Below are positions 9,495 to 22,500 of a DNA stretch of 64,000 nucleotides, one piece after another. Under the pieces are notes generated by a model that saw only the letters and a program-made list of their open reading frames with translations, was not told the origin of the DNA and ran no database searches. Position numbers and translations under genes: made by a program. The stretch comes from Cordilura impudica. Its lineage: Eukaryota; Arthropoda; Insecta; Diptera; Scathophagidae. Every line of letters begins with the position of its first letter. Within the stretch, counting starts at the first letter, position 1. The DNA is taken from assembly GCA_963682025.1 (NCBI GenBank), contig OY821518.1, positions 9,243,590 through 9,307,589 on the forward strand, in the 5' to 3' direction.

Positions 9495-9850
9495 CTGGCA
9501 GAGCCCAGCCCTCGAAATTCGAGTGCAAATTCTAAAAAATTTTAAAATTCATTATATTTTATTATAAATAATTTTTGGACACACAGAAGATATATAACTG
9601 GGTTTGTTAATAAATAATTTTATAAGAGCCTAAAGGTATGCTAATCAATTTTAGCCAATTCACAATTCAACACAAATTTAATAAACACACACACAGCATT
9701 GTATAGTTTTGTGTATATGTTAGTAGCAACTTTAAAAGAATTTTACTCCAAAAATATGTACCGGATGTTGCAAATCTGTAAATATGGTGCAGATCTGTAA
9801 GGAAATATCTTTCAAATGGTATATTTTGGTCAATATCGGTTGGTAACTAA
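9495..9850 (-). mobile_element. non-autonomous Helitron (family 1), copy 3, 5' end lost
   Basis: The 3' terminus on the minus strand keeps the hairpin CTCGAATTTCGAG, but CTAG is mutated to CCAG. The body is recognisable through the ATATCTTTCAAATGGTATAT stretch, after which similarity ends near 9850 without the TC terminus. Confidence 0.65.
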
Positions 9851-11798
9851 ATGGGGTCTGAAGGAATTTGAAGGATTTTTCAGTTTAACTAATGTGTGCT
9901 ATTAAATTTGTCGACCAAACGGATAAGTCGTTCCGAAATAATTAAACAAAAAGGTTGAGAAAATTTTATACATTTTGGTTCCATTTGATAAATAAGTCGT
10001 CTTAGTTAACAAAAATATTAAAGTTTTTAAAAATAAAATAGTGAAAAGAAACAAAATTAACTGTGTTAATTTTTTTTTATAAAACGCTCTTTAAAATTCC
10101 ACTGTACGTACATTGAGATGCAACGATAAAGCAATTGCTCGAATTTGACTGCTGCTCTATACAAATATACAGTGAGTGGCAATAAAATGGAAACTTTTAA
10201 GAAAATATATTTTAAAAATTGAATCATAAAATAAAAGTTCTTATTCAGCCCAATTCTAAACAAAAATTTCGGATGAAATTTCTAATTTTTTCCTTTTCTC
10301 CTATTATGAACAGAATCTCCTTCGCTTAACGTTTTTATCCCATTTTTATCAGCCGAATGAAGGAAAAAAAAAAATTCGATGAAAAAAGTAGTTATTCTCA
10401 ATGCATTTGAATTTGGGTTTTTCCCTAAAAAAATTTCTCTTGCAAATCAGACGGGAGTTTACATAAAAATGTACAAAAGTTTTGTTTTGATAAAACAAAA
10501 TTAAAATAAAAAAAAATAAATATTTTATTGTTCTTGTAGGTCGAAGACCACAAAGAACTCCCAACTACAACTTTTGTTAACTTTAACGGAAGCCAGTTCA
10601 GGCATTGACTGCGGTTTCCATAGATTCATCCCATAATCGTTTTCTAGCAATCCTTTGGCTATTTCGTTGCTTTTATTCTACACCAATTTCCTCCACAAGT
10701 GCTCGCATCGTAGCTATGCTATTCATTATACCCTATACCATTATGTTATCAGGGTATAATGACTTTGTACTGATGTTTGGAACTACCAAAAATATTTGAT
10801 CTATACCTTTTATTATACCGATCGACTCAGAATTACTTTCTAAATTGATTTAGCGATGTCCGTCCGTCCGTCCGTCGCACAGTGGACCATATTTTGAGAA
10901 GGCGGCCAAAAATCATTTTTTTTTGTTACCGATTTTAAAGTTATGTTATTCATTTGAAAGTAAATACTACTAAACCTCGGGAGCCAAAAAATTGCGACTC
11001 TATCTCAACTATATCACAGCGAACAGGGTCTTCGAAAATGGGCTTTCTCAGTATTTTGCTAAAATTCAAAATTTCTTTGTAAATTTTTATTTTTGAATGA
11101 CTGTAACTTTTTTGATTTAAAAGATTTTGAAGTAAAATAAATTTTGTATAATTTTGTGGCTTCCATACTATTAATGTTAAAAATGTGAAATCCGAAATTA
11201 AAAAAAAAAAAATTTTCAAATTTTCCGAAAATCTCCTACTTAATAGAGCATAACTCCTGCCAGTCAAAAGCAGTCAGAAAAACTCTTGCACTGTTCTATA
11301 GTCCGAACCCTCCCCTATACTCCTATACCGCATTATACACCCGCCAGTTTCCGCCCGTGTGCGCCAGAACAATTTTTCTGACCCAAGGTTAGATATTTAC
11401 TGCAAAATTTATGAATACAAAAGTTGTCCACTATGTGGTTAGGATATATTAAGTTTGAGGTGATGTTTGTAACTGCCAAAAATATTGGACCTTTATCCAT
11501 CTTTTATTATTCGGATCGACTCAAAAACATTTTCTGAGTCGATTAAACGATGCCCGTCCGTTCGTCTGAGTGTTATGAATACAAAAGTTAGTCGTACCGG
11601 TGCACCGCGGTGTATTTTTTTGCGTGTCGGTAGAGTTGTCAGGAGTTGTTATATACTTTTAAATAAGAGGGTTGAGATGTAATGCGCTTAATTGTTACAG
11701 GTACATTTACATAGGTATCTTTCAAAAACATTATTAGTCTGAATTAGAGTTATATAGTTTAAATACCTGACAAAATGGGAAACAATTTAAATAAGAGA
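9851..11798. other. gene-free stretch with broken repeats
   Basis: Holds a Tc1-type end at about 10169-10200 (TA followed by CAGTGAGTGGCAATAAAATG), a small palindrome of GGTATA type around 10725-10760 (TATACCCTATACCATTATG then CAGGGTATAATGAC), CCGT microsatellite at 10858-10876 with a GATCGACTCA flank, and a related degenerate segment at 11465-11580. These flanks recur at 13257-13380 and 45940-46010. No supported exon. Confidence 0.55.
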
Positions 11799-12056
11799 TA
11801 AATGGTAAAAAAAAAAACTATTGCGACATAGCCCTTTAAGATATGAGCAGGTATGCTTCACCTTTTAAAAGGGGTTAGGGTGTGGGTTTTTTATGCTTCT
11901 AAAAGTGGTAATAAAAGATAAAAATTTGTAAATGGTAAAAAAAAAACTATTGCGACATAGCCCTTTAAGATATGAGCAGGTATGCTTCACCTTTTAAAAG
12001 GGGTTAGGGTGTGGGTTTTTATGCTTCTAAAAGTGGTAATAAAAGATAAAAATTTT
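11799..12056. repeat. 129-bp tandem duplication (two copies)
   Basis: The unit carrying CTATTGCGACATAGCCCTTT begins at 11818 in the first copy and 11947 in the second, a period of 129 bp. The copies are almost identical apart from homopolymer length, so the duplication is recent. It ends just before the Transib-like fragment. Confidence 0.9.
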
Positions 12057-12092
12057 TATTTTACATAATTTCAAGAAAGAGTATTTATAACA

Positions 12093-12810
12093 ATGTTTCC
12101 ACAATTATTATTTGAAATTCCTTCTTCAACAAAGTATTGCAGACCAATAAAATTTGCATTCAAAAAGGAAACCAAAGATGTCATAACTGAAGAAGTTCAA
12201 AAAATAAAAGATCAAATTAAGGAACTTCAACCAGTAATATTTAAATTTGATGACCAAGACATTGAAGTACATTTTAAAATGTGTCTCACAATGATTGATG
12301 GAAGAGCTGCACAAGGTTTAACCGAAATAAAGTCATCGTCAAGTTGCATTATATGCCAAAAGACATCAAGTCAATTAAGCCGACCCCCACCAGAAGACGA
12401 TAGTTTTAAGGAAGCCTACGAATTTGGAATGTCCCCTCTTCAAGCTAGAATACGTTTCATGGAGCATATTCTTAAATTGGGTTATGATTTGGAATTTGGT
12501 CCGTTAGGCGAAACAGTGAGAAAAAACAAAGAAAATTAAGAAAAAGGAAAGCAAAAAAAAAAACAAATTCAGCAAAAATATCTACAGCTAGGCCTGGTAA
12601 TCGACCAAACAAAACAAGGGGAAGGAAACACAAATGATGAGATTTTTTCCGATCCGGAAACTGCAGCATCTATCACAGGTGTAGATCATGAATTAATAAG
12701 ACGATTCAAAATCATATTACAAGTTCTAGCATGCAGCAGAAAGATAAATGCAAAAAATTTGGAGAGTACGCCAATAAAACAGCTATACTTTATAATGAAA
12801 AACACATGAC
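12093..12810 (+). pseudogene. Transib (RAG1-like) transposase fragment
   Basis: The open part (148 residues to 12539) reads FEIPSSTKYCRPIKFAF, then MCLTMIDGRAAQGLTE, CIICQKT and FGMSPLQARIRFMEHIL. After a frameshift near 12535, homology continues as LVIDQTKQGEGNTNDE, then ITGVDHELIRRFKIILQVL to about 12810. This motif order matches the middle of insect Transib transposases, relatives of the RAG1 recombinase. The Asp of TMIDG plausibly corresponds to the second catalytic Asp (RAG1 D708, in LMLADESDH), followed as in RAG1 by a CxxC pair. The N-terminal third and the C-terminal catalytic Glu region are missing and no TIRs are visible, so this is a dead internal fragment. The family call rests on remembered motif order, not on a search. 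Confidence 0.6.
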
Positions 12811-13429
12811 TAGGTCGAAAAATGTAGCGATCCTGACCATATTTGGTAAAGTCACTTATATTTTGAAAAAATATACACAAACCAAATTTGAGAAAAATCT
12901 GTGCAATATTTTTGTTTTTTGATAGATTTAAGTGAAGATCGGGAAGCAGCTCTATATGGGGCCTATGGCTAAGAATTGTCCTATAGGGATTATTTTTGCA
13001 CTACTGATTAGTGGATACAATAAACACATACAAACCCAATTTGACTAAGATCTATGTGATAGTTTGGATCTTATGGCAATTTATGTCGATTTCATAGGGG
13101 TCATTTGTCTGGGGACTAGATCTGAACAAGGACCGATTTCCACTAATTTCAGTAGCGTTCATCCTACGGCCGATAAAAGCTTATATACCAAACTTCATCA
13201 AAATATATTCATATTTGCGACCTGTAGTTTGATTACAATGTTTACATGGACACACAGACGGACGGACGGACAGACGGACGGACGGACGGACATCGTTAAA
13301 TCGAATCAGTTAGTGATTCTGATTCGATCGGTATAATAAAAGATGGATCTAGGTCAAATATTTTTGGTAGTTACAAACAGCAGCACAAAGTCATTATAAA
13401 CCTTTACAGTAGTTGAAAACTTTCCCTCT
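12811..13429. repeat. dispersed repeat with ACGG microsatellite
   Basis: AT-rich DNA with an ACGG/ACAG microsatellite at 13254-13291 followed by a GATTCGATCGGTATAATAAA stretch and AGATGGATCTAGG. The same 3' landmark appears at 45975-46010 and, inverted, near 10800 and 11480. A 90-codon frame across it has no domain and is not called. Confidence 0.5.
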
Positions 13430-13790
13430 ATTTTTGGTTTCAATATTTTCTTGGGTATCCATTATTTTTTATTACTGCTTCACAACGCCCAGGCATGCAG
13501 TCAGTTAAATTGTTAATGATATCAATTAAAATTTTTTGCCACTCTGTTTTAACTGCCTCTATGAGATCTGTCTTGTTTGTGTAATTTTGTGTCCGTATTT
13601 TTTGATCTACAATTTCTCATAGATTTTCTATCGGATTGAGATCTGGCCAACCTAATGGCCATTCCAAAACACTAATTGTTAGTTAGAGTATCTTTTACTA
13701 CATGAATTGGCCCCATTCCTTGGCTCAAAAAGCAAGCCCACATACCATAATATTGCCACCGCTAAACTTTAAAATACAATTATATTTAAA
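13430..13790 (-). pseudogene. Tc1-like transposase, C-terminal remnant
   Basis: On the minus strand the frame reads FSGGNIMVCG near 13770, then, after a deletion, ISVLEWPLGWPDLNPIENL, a stop where Trp is normal, and EIVDQKIRTQNY through NNLTDCMPGRCEAVIKNNGY and a terminal stop near 13436. DLNPIEN holds the catalytic Glu of the Tc1 DDE domain, and the C-terminal RCEAVI..NGYP block is a family signature. The copy is dead. Its upstream half is duplicated at about 14978-15065. Confidence 0.8.
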
Positions 13791-14966
13791 AAACAATTGA
13801 AAGAAAAATTCAGAAACTATAAATATTTAATTAACCCGTTAATATTTTATACATTTTCTTTCATACCATCTGCTACTTTTATTGCTTTAATCATCTCGGG
13901 TACAGAAGTTTAAAAGTTTCCATTGTTTTGGCATCACTAAAATGAAAAATGCTTTTTTTTATCTATATTTTTAATTGTATTTTTTTGTAACAAATTTGAG
14001 AACACACCAAACGAAATGGGCAAATTCAGAATTTTGCAAAAGTTTCCAATGTATGAAAATATTTTTACATTTATTGTTAAACAGTGATTAAGCGAAAATA
14101 AATTAAAATAAGTAACAGTATTAAATTTGGCTATGCCGATTATACGTTTACATTACATTACTGAACTTATTGATCTATTTATATAAAACTAGCAGATTCC
14201 AGCCCTCGAAATTCGAGTGCAAATTCTAGGTAATTTTATTTTTTCATTAAATAAAGACCCTAAAGATATGCTTATCTATTATAGCCAATTCTCAAATGAA
14301 CATCAAAAACAAACTCATTTTTATTACTAACACATTACTCAAAATAAGGGAACAAATTTAAAATTCTGTAAATCTGCAAAACGGCTAAAAAGAAATACGT
14401 ATCAAATAATATACGTTTGGTCAAAATCTGGATAAAACGGTAGAACAAAACATCGGTCACAAGAAATCGCCTAGCCTATTATTATTATAGATGTAAACAA
14501 AATATTAGAAAAAGTAAACAATTTCATGAATTTTAGGCCATACCTTGGCACAAAGATGCCCGATTTACCCCATTTTAAATAGCAAACTGCTAGAAATAAT
14601 GACAAACCATATTATCTTAAGCTTACCGAGGTAAATTGTTTTTTTTTTGTCCAGAGGCGTGATTTCAACAGACAGACAGACGGACGGATTGTTATATGGA
14701 TCAAGAATAAATTTTTACATACAATTTTTTCGATGCGTTACATATTTCGATGAATTACAAACTGAAATACATACACGCTTGGCACAGTGGTGTAGAGGTT
14801 ATAAAAACCGAAATATTTTTAAGGTTTATGGACGATTTCTTTTTTATTTGGATTTTTAATTCTTTTTCTTTGACAAAATTTGAAATTATTCCAAATTTAA
14901 AATTATACATTATATAAAATTTTTTATATATTAACAATTTTTTTATTTAATTTTTTTTTTCAATAT
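13681..14966. repeat. segmental duplication, unit A
   Basis: The sequence from GTTAGAGTATCTTTTACTAC onward is repeated from 14974 in unit B. Both units share the Tc1 remnant, the CATCTCGGGTACAGAAG segment, a TTTGGCTATGCCGATTATAC segment, a Helitron site and the stretch beginning TGTAAACAAAATATTAG. Unit A carries a 303-bp family-1 Helitron at 14189-14491. Confidence 0.85.
14189..14491 (-). mobile_element. non-autonomous Helitron (family 1), copy 4
   Basis: Minus-strand 5' end TCTATAATAATAATAGGC; 3' end with the perfect hairpin CTCGAATTTCGAG, twelve bases and CTAG, between A and T. It is shorter than its relatives because of an internal deletion. It occupies the same target site in unit A that a different Helitron occupies in unit B. 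Confidence 0.85.
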
Positions 14967-15486
14967 GTTCATATGTTAGAGTATCTTTTACTACATGAAT
15001 TAGTCTCATTCCTTGGCTCAAAAAGCAACCCCACATACCATAATATTGCCACCGCTAAACTTTAAAATACAATTATATTTAAAAAACAGTTGAAAGAAAA
15101 CGTCAGAAACTATAAATATTTAACTAAAAGTTAAGATTTTATACATTTTCTTTCATACCATCTGCTATTTTTATTGCTTTAATCATCTCGGGTACAGAAG
15201 TTTAAAAGTTTCCATTGTTTTGGCATTACTAAAATGAAAAATGCTTTTTTTTTTGTTTATCTATTTGTTATCTTTCGATAGAGAAATGGGCAAATTCAGA
15301 ATTTTGCAAAAGTTTCCAATGTATTGTCACCCACTGCAAAATATGAAAAATTTTTTACATTTGTTGTTAAGCAGTTAAACAGTGAATAAACGAAATTAAA
15401 TTAAAATAAGCAACAGTATTAAATTTGGCTATGCCGATTATACGTTTACATTACATTACTGAACTCATTGAGCTATTTATATAAAA

Positions 15487-16180
15487 CTAGCTGAACCCGG
15501 TGTGCTTCGCTACCCCCCCATCGTTATAAAATAAAATAAAAATATTTATTCATTAACAAAATATTATTTATTTAATTTAGAATTAATTATTGCACTAACA
15601 ACTTTATATAGTCAAGGGCTTAATAGAAGTTATTATGGATTTTAATTTTTCTAAAAAGGGCGTGGTCCCGCCCAGTTTTCTTGTAGTACTATTTCTATTA
15701 ATTTCAATACGATATATACCAAATATCATCGCCGTAGGATAATAATGGTTGTATGGGCGTGACCACGCCCCTTTGCCCACTAACAACATTATATAGTTAA
15801 GGACTTATTATTTCACAAAAATATCCTTTTGCGAAAATTTCATGACGATCCTTCCAGTAGTTTAGAAGATATTACGATTTTTTATTTTTCTAAAAGGGGG
15901 TGTGGTCCTGCCCACTTTTCTTCTGGTATGTAGTTCTATTCATGCCAATACCATATGTACCAAATATGACCGCTGTAGGTCAAAAAATTTCCGAGATATG
16001 ACAATTTAAAATTTTGGGTTATATGGGCGAGGCGTGGGCGTGTCCAATCAAAAATTTATATAGCCTACTATTCCTTCCAGAGTCACACTAACACGTTCTG
16101 TAAATTTCAGGATGATAGGTTCAGGGGTTTGGCCTCCTATAAAGCACAAACAAACACACATTCATTTTTATATATATAGA
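15487..16180 (-). mobile_element. Helitron (family 2, INE-1/DINE-like), 694 bp
   Basis: On the minus strand it starts TCTATATATATAAAAATGAA and ends with GAAGCACACCGGGTTCAG then CTAG, again between A and T. The CCGGGTTCAG phrase next to CTAG resembles the CTGACCCGG end of Drosophila INE-1 elements. The body contains repeated GGGCGTGG phrases (about 15659, 15753, 15897). No Rep/helicase coding sequence is visible. Confidence 0.75.
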
Positions 16181-16803
16181 TAGATTGAAAGCAGATTAAT
16201 TATAATTTAAGGTAAAATGGGGTGAAAAATGGGAATTTGGTACCAAAAAATTGTATGGCTACCTTACCTGTACATAAAAAGTGTATAAAACTTTATGTAA
16301 ATACATATTACAAAAAAAGTATTTTGTATAGCACACATTGTTAGTGGTATAAGTAAGTGTCTGAATTAAAAAAAAAGGGGGCGGTGAAGTGGGCGTGGTT
16401 CATAGTTATATGGCGACGTTAACAGTATTAAGAGCAATATACTACCAAATAAAAAAAAAATCCGTTGGAAGGAACAAATTTGTACTGAGAAACTTTCAAA
16501 CAAAATTTGGCGTGAAAAGGGGCGTGAAAGGGGGCGTGGCGTAAGAAATGTTTATTTCTACTTCGCCTGGAGTATAATGTGTATACAATTTGAAGTAAAT
16601 CTGTTAAAAACTATATGGGAGCAATTACATAATTTTAAAAAAGTGAGCGTAAAAGTGTGCGTGGTCGAAAAAAAGTAACCTATTAATCATGCCAGAGTCC
16701 TAGTTAAATGCTGTGAAAATTTCAGGAAGATCGGTCCAGAGGTTTGGTCTCCAGTAAGGTACAAATAAACAAACAAACACACATTCCATTTTATATATAT
16801 AGA
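16181..16803 (-). mobile_element. second, 3'-incomplete family-2 Helitron body in tandem
   Basis: A second family-2 5' end (TCTATATATATAAAATGG on the minus strand) closes at 16803 after another body with GGGCGTGG phrases, but no second CTAG end separates it from 15487-16180. Together 15487-16803 look like a tandem or nested pair sharing one 3' terminus. The sequence after 16803 is the unit-B continuation that in unit A follows 14491. Confidence 0.65.
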
Positions 16804-17849
16804 TGTAAACAAAATATTAGAAAAAGTAAACAATTTGATGAATTTTAGGCCATACCTTAGCACAAAGATGCCCAATTTACCCCATTTTAAATAGCAAACT
16901 GCTCGAAATAATGACAAACCATATTATCCTAAGTTTGCCCAGGTAAATTGTTTATTTTGTGCAGAGGCCTGATTTCAACAGACAGACAGACGAACGGACG
17001 GACGGACGGACGGAAATTACTACATATATCTACTCGGGTTGTTATTTGGATCAAGAATAATTTTTTTACGTATAATTTTTTCGATGCATTACATTTTTCG
17101 ATGAATTACAAACTGATATACATATACGCTTGGCACAGTGGTGTAGAGTAGGGTGGCCCAAAAAAAAAAATATTTTTTGAAAGCTTATAGGGTAAACTAT
17201 TTTTGTGATTTTTTTCTTTTTTTTCGGAAGAGGTTTAGAGGTCGCTAAAGTCGAATTTTTCCCAAAAATTGGGATTCCCGGACATTTTTTGAGTTTTACT
17301 TATTACAAGGCCCATAACCACGATTTTATTTGTTACAAAGTCAATATTTTAAAAGAAGAATGTTCAAGCTTTATTTACTTTTCCGTGTAGAAATCGTAAG
17401 TTTTGATAATTTTGGGTCCCCTTAATTACATTTTTTCGTATATTTTGCATCAATTTTGAAAGTAATGCTTTGTAACTTTTAAAATTTCTATCAAAGTTAA
17501 AAAAACTAATGACGCAGTTTAAAATGTGGATAAAGGCTGATTCATAAAAAAAAAAACTATTGAATTTGCTCTTACGGTTCATTTTTACGCTTTGTACCCA
17601 TTTTGTGAAATTAAAAATATTCTAAAGTGTTTTTGCCAGTTATGCATCGGATTTGTTTTAATGTTAGTTTTTATTTTTTCTTTTCAAATATTAAATATGG
17701 GTGGTTCCGTTGCAATGAGAGTCAATATGTTTGATTTTGAAATTTTTTTCAACTCCCCCCAAACTCTAGGCAGCTTACTTCTCATACCCAAAATAAATTA
17801 AAAAAAAATTTTTTTTTTTGCTTTGCAATTATTTATTAGAGCTTTTGCG

Positions 17850-18455
17850 ATGTAGTTCTATGCCCTGCAATAAATTCTGAAAGTCTGTTTCAGAAATTGT
17901 TACATTTATATAATAATGAGCCATGGCCACGCCGCGTTCTGCGACATCATTAACAACGTGCAATTGCTGAACTTTATTCTTTGCTTCACTAAAGGATTTG
18001 TTGTTAAGCCATTTTACGGATCTGTTTGTAAAAAATCAACAGATATGTCGCCAGCTTCAGAAAAGGCTAGGCTGGCTTCGGATATTAAATCGTGAATTTG
18101 TTTGTTTTTAAGCATGTTTTCGGATAAAACTGCTTTTACTAACTCTTTGGCGTTACTTGGTACGTGTAGATTTCGGACTATTAAACGCATGTGCGGCTTT
18201 GCGGCAACTAATTCCAGTTCTGTCCAGACCTGCACAAAGCTGTTGCTTATTTGAGGAAGTAGCAAATTCTTTTTGGAGTAGTTTTATTGCTGGCTCATAT
18301 TCTGAATCATTATCATCTTCATCATCATCACTATTAACGCTGCAGCTATCTATGTTTGCAACAGATTCCAATTTTATCTTCCGGACCTGCTTTGAACTTG
18401 GAGATTTTGCGGAAGGTTGAACTATTGTGCTGAATACGCACCTTAAGTTGTGCAT
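17850..18455 (-). pseudogene. broken transposon protein of unassigned family
   Basis: The minus strand encodes an N-terminal piece (about 100 residues from 18455) with an acidic run (SDDDEDDNDSEYEP) and the block LDRTGISCRKAAHAF. Further on, in another frame, comes a C-terminal piece reading KWLNNKSFSEAKNKVQQL then VVNDVAERGVAMAHYY and a stop near 17852. A DRxxISxRxA block followed by a C-terminal VNDxAERGV block is a combination I associate with an arthropod transposon-encoded protein, but I cannot name the superfamily. The middle is deleted and the frame shifted, so it is dead. Its position between long inverted repeats suggests it is the element's own gene. Confidence 0.5.
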
Positions 18456-19504
18456 GAAGCAATAAAATTTACAATGATTTTCTTAAAAATATATTTTAAA
18501 AAACTACCTGTGTCATTAAGAATGCCTTCTTCAGTCTTAAAGTGGGAAATCCCAATAACATTTTAAGGAGCAAATCAATTGAATAAAATATACCTGATCC
18601 ATTCCACTTTTTAATTCTATGATGACTTGTATATACCTGAAGTACTTATTAAATTCTGTAATGATGTAAATTAAACCGCATGTGGTTACTACAGCAATAA
18701 AACCTCTTTTTTTTGTTTAGTGTACCAGTTAAACATGAATTGTTACCTAAAACTATATAATAAAATTTATTGTTCACTTGTGTACCTTTCCAATTTTTTC
18801 CAGGAGGAAGGCTAAAACAATTTTTGAACAACATTATCAAATCACCTCGAAAAAAGTTGTTTCAGAGTCTATAAAGGACAAAGAAACATTTTTTGTATTT
18901 TATATATATAGATTTATAAATATTCGCGCGATTTGTTATAAATCTTAGAAAAACTTTTTGCACACAGAAAAAGTTTTTACTTTTCTTTCTTTTTTTTTTA
19001 ACGAAAGAACTTTACGCAAAGCATGGTTGCACAATATTTTTCCGATGCATAACTGGCAAAAATACCTTAGAATATTTTTAATTTCACAAAATGGGTACAA
19101 AGCGTAAAAAGGGTATAACTTTGGAACGGTAAGAGCAAATTCAATATTTTTTTTTTAAATGACTCAGCCTTTATCCACATTTTAAACTGCGTCGTTAGTT
19201 TTTTTTAACTTTGATAGAAATTTTAAAAGTTACACAGCATTACTTTCAAAATTTATGCAAAATTTACGAAAAAAAATGTAATCAAGGGAACCCAAATGAG
19301 CAAAAAAATTTCCAAAACTTACGATTTCTACACAAAAAAGTAAAGCTTGAACATTCTTCTTTTAAAATATTGACTTTGTAATAAAGAAAATCGAGGTTAT
19401 GGGCAAAGTTATAAGTAAAACTCAAAAAATGTCCGGGAATCCCGATTTTTGGGTAAAATTCGACTTTAGCGACCTCTAAATCTTTTCCGAAAAATCTGAA
19501 AAAA

Positions 19505-22500
19505 ACAAGTAAGAGTGTTAAATTCGGCTGTGCCGAATCTTTGATACCCTCCACCTCGGTTTGAGTATTGATGATAAATGTAAACAAAATATTGGAAAAA
19601 TATGCATACATTTCCTATATCTATGCATGCGTTTCCGGTTATATGACATAACTTCTCGTTTAATTTAGTTCTTGCTAATTACATAGCTCGCCCTAACCTC
19701 CATTGCAAAGGTAATGGTTGTGTAGGATGGCAATATGCATTAAATCGTGCTTTTTTGGCTTTTAACTGGCCAAATATTTCTTCATTGCGGCCATATAGGT
19801 CGGATGGAGTAACAAAATAATAACCGAAAAAAGCTCTGTCAACTTTTTTTCAAAAAAATATTGCCATATTTGGAAAACATAGAGAATAAATTTATAATAA
19901 TAAATAATTAAATTGGGGATGCCAAACGCAAAAACCAAATATCGCAAAAATTTTAAATAAAATAATTTATCTTTATTTTCTGAAGAACTTCAAATATTCA
20001 TCCAAAAAAAATTGTGAAAATTTATATATAAAAAATAAAATTCTCATCAAATTGCGTTTATTTATGTAACAATTTTTGTGTTCGCAATTCTTAAATATCA
20101 TTTGAGGTTTTATAAAATTCATTGAATTTAAATTAATGTTTTCTGTAGTCCGATTCTGTAAATTTCAACGATCCGACAATGGCAAAATATATCGACAGCT
20201 ATTGTTGTTTGCACTAAGGATTAAGTGATTCACTAAGTACATACATCTTAACGACAGTCGACAAATCTATTTTTCTATTTATTTAAATTGTAAACGAGTG
20301 GCATCTCTGTCAAAATAAGCGAAAAACACAAAGAAGAATAGAAAAAACAAATTACTTCGTGTTTGACAGGATGATTTTATGTTTATGTTTAATATCTCTA
20401 TTTTTTTTACTAATATTTCGGTTTATTTATTTGAAAATGAAATAATGAATTGAATACCTATGCTATTTATTTTTTTTTTGTTTATATAAAAAAGTTTTTA
20501 ATAAAAGCAAACTATTTTCACTATTTTATGATTTTTATTTATGTATGACAACATTTCAACCTAAAAATTTAAGTTTTTATCGATTGAATAAACAACACAA
20601 AAATGGTTGTCGTTTAGATAACAACAACAGCTGACTTTAACAATAGCGAATATCGTTTAAAAATTTTACTGATAATTTTGCTTTTCTTTTTTAACGATTC
20701 GAAAATCGTTAAAAGATGTTACTGAATCGCGATACTGAAAGCTATTAATTTCTCCTGAATGTCAAGATTTTTTTTAAATGTAAAAATTTTTTAAACATAA
20801 ACATATTTGGTGTTTTTTTTTGGAATTTGATGCAATTGATGTCTTCTAAATTTAAAATTATTATTTCCGACGTTTTGATATGATTTTCTGAAATTCATTT
20901 AATATTTTCTAATTTATAATTGGAAATTTTAATTCCAGTTTTTAGAATTGATATTTTCTAAAATTTGAATGGAAAATTTAAAAAGTGCAATTTTGTATTT
21001 ATGTGAATAATACTGCTTTAGTAATTATAAACAATTTTTATAAATTAGATGTAATCGCAATCAGATATTTTGTAGGTAAAGCAGAATAATAATTCTATAC
21101 AACTATGTAGAACTTTTTTGAAAGCAAAAAACTCATTGATGAACTCGGTAACTCTATTTTGTAAAGACAACAAAAAGTTAACATGCTAAAGTTATGTTCA
21201 TATTTGTTAAAGAATAATGAAAAAACGTATGAAATAAAAGACCAGCCCGTGTATACTCTTAACATTGTGCTGTATGATATCTATTTGAAAATATTGACAT
21301 TCATGTTAAAATAGAAATAACTATTGCAAAGCTAATTAGAACAAAAATTGTGGCGCCATCTACTGTGGCATAGTCACGCTGAGCAAAATGAAGTGACACT
21401 CTGTTAATACAAAAGAAATGTATTTTCCCCACAACAAAATATTGCAGAATTTTATGTAAATAAAATAATATACCGATTTATTTCTAACATGCACTTATTA
21501 TGGATATACATATATAGAATATATGGATATTATTTGTATTATTTAATGTGTATGTATGTATATGTAAATATTACACACAAAAAATACAACATTAAACGTT
21601 ATTTTTGTGTTTTTCTCTTTAAATAAATTAATATATAAAATTTTTTTTTGCTAAATTTACATTGTTTTTTTTTATTAACAACTAGGTACATATTTTAGCA
21701 TTATTTGCTTTAGATGCTGGTGTATTTTTACTCCCTTTATATTAACTCGTAGTGTCTGCTTGTCGAAAAAATGTTGGATCGATTTGAAGCCCTTTCCCGT
21801 GACCCAATCGATCTTAAACTTTGCAGGCAGTCTCGTGGCAATGACAAAAATGATCTAGTAAATTTTTTTAGTGATGCCAAAACAGTGGAAACTTTTAAAT
21901 TTTTACCAGAGTTGATTAAAAAAATGCACAAAGGGTTATTTTTTATTATATTATTACCACAACGACCACAAAAACAACAAGTCCAGCTATGACAACAATA
22001 CAACATTTAGAATAACAACAAGAACAATATAGAAACATCATATTTTTCATTTTTTTTTTTACTTTTTCATAGATTTCCCTGGACCTGTTCCACCGATTTT
22101 AATGATTTTTGAAATAGAAATCTTCCCATGAATTTGTTGAATCATTCTCACTAAAAATGACCACCTTAGCTATCCTATTGAGGGCGTGATCGTGACAAGA
22201 ACAACATAGAAAATTATATTTTTCCAAGACTTTTTTTAGTTCTTTATTCAAATCTCGGGCCCTAATTGACCGATTTGGACGATTTCAAATAACAAACTTC
22301 TCAGGATGTTAGTGAATCATTTTTTATGTCAACGAGCACCCTAGCTGCCCGATTGATGCCGTCATCGTGATTTCCACAGATGAACAGACGGACAGACGGA
22401 CATCGCTATATCAACTCCGGTTGTTATAAGGATCACAAATAAATATATTTTATGGGGTCCAAATTCTTTTTTCTAATTATTACAAACGGAATGACAAACT

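Larger units (their letters stand above)
14967..17150. repeat. segmental duplication, unit B
   Basis: Near-copy of unit A. Differences are scattered substitutions, an extra TGTCACCCACTGC stretch at 15327-15339 (a Tc1-type end) and a different Helitron at the same site. Its right part is interrupted at 17151 by the long-TIR element; the segment with TTCAATATGTTCATATG that ends unit A reappears at 22690-22712 beyond that insertion. Confidence 0.85.

Noticed and set aside
18157..18420. 87-codon plus-strand frame
   Set aside because: Shadow of the minus-strand transposon protein with the acidic run, which appears as a Ser run on this strand.
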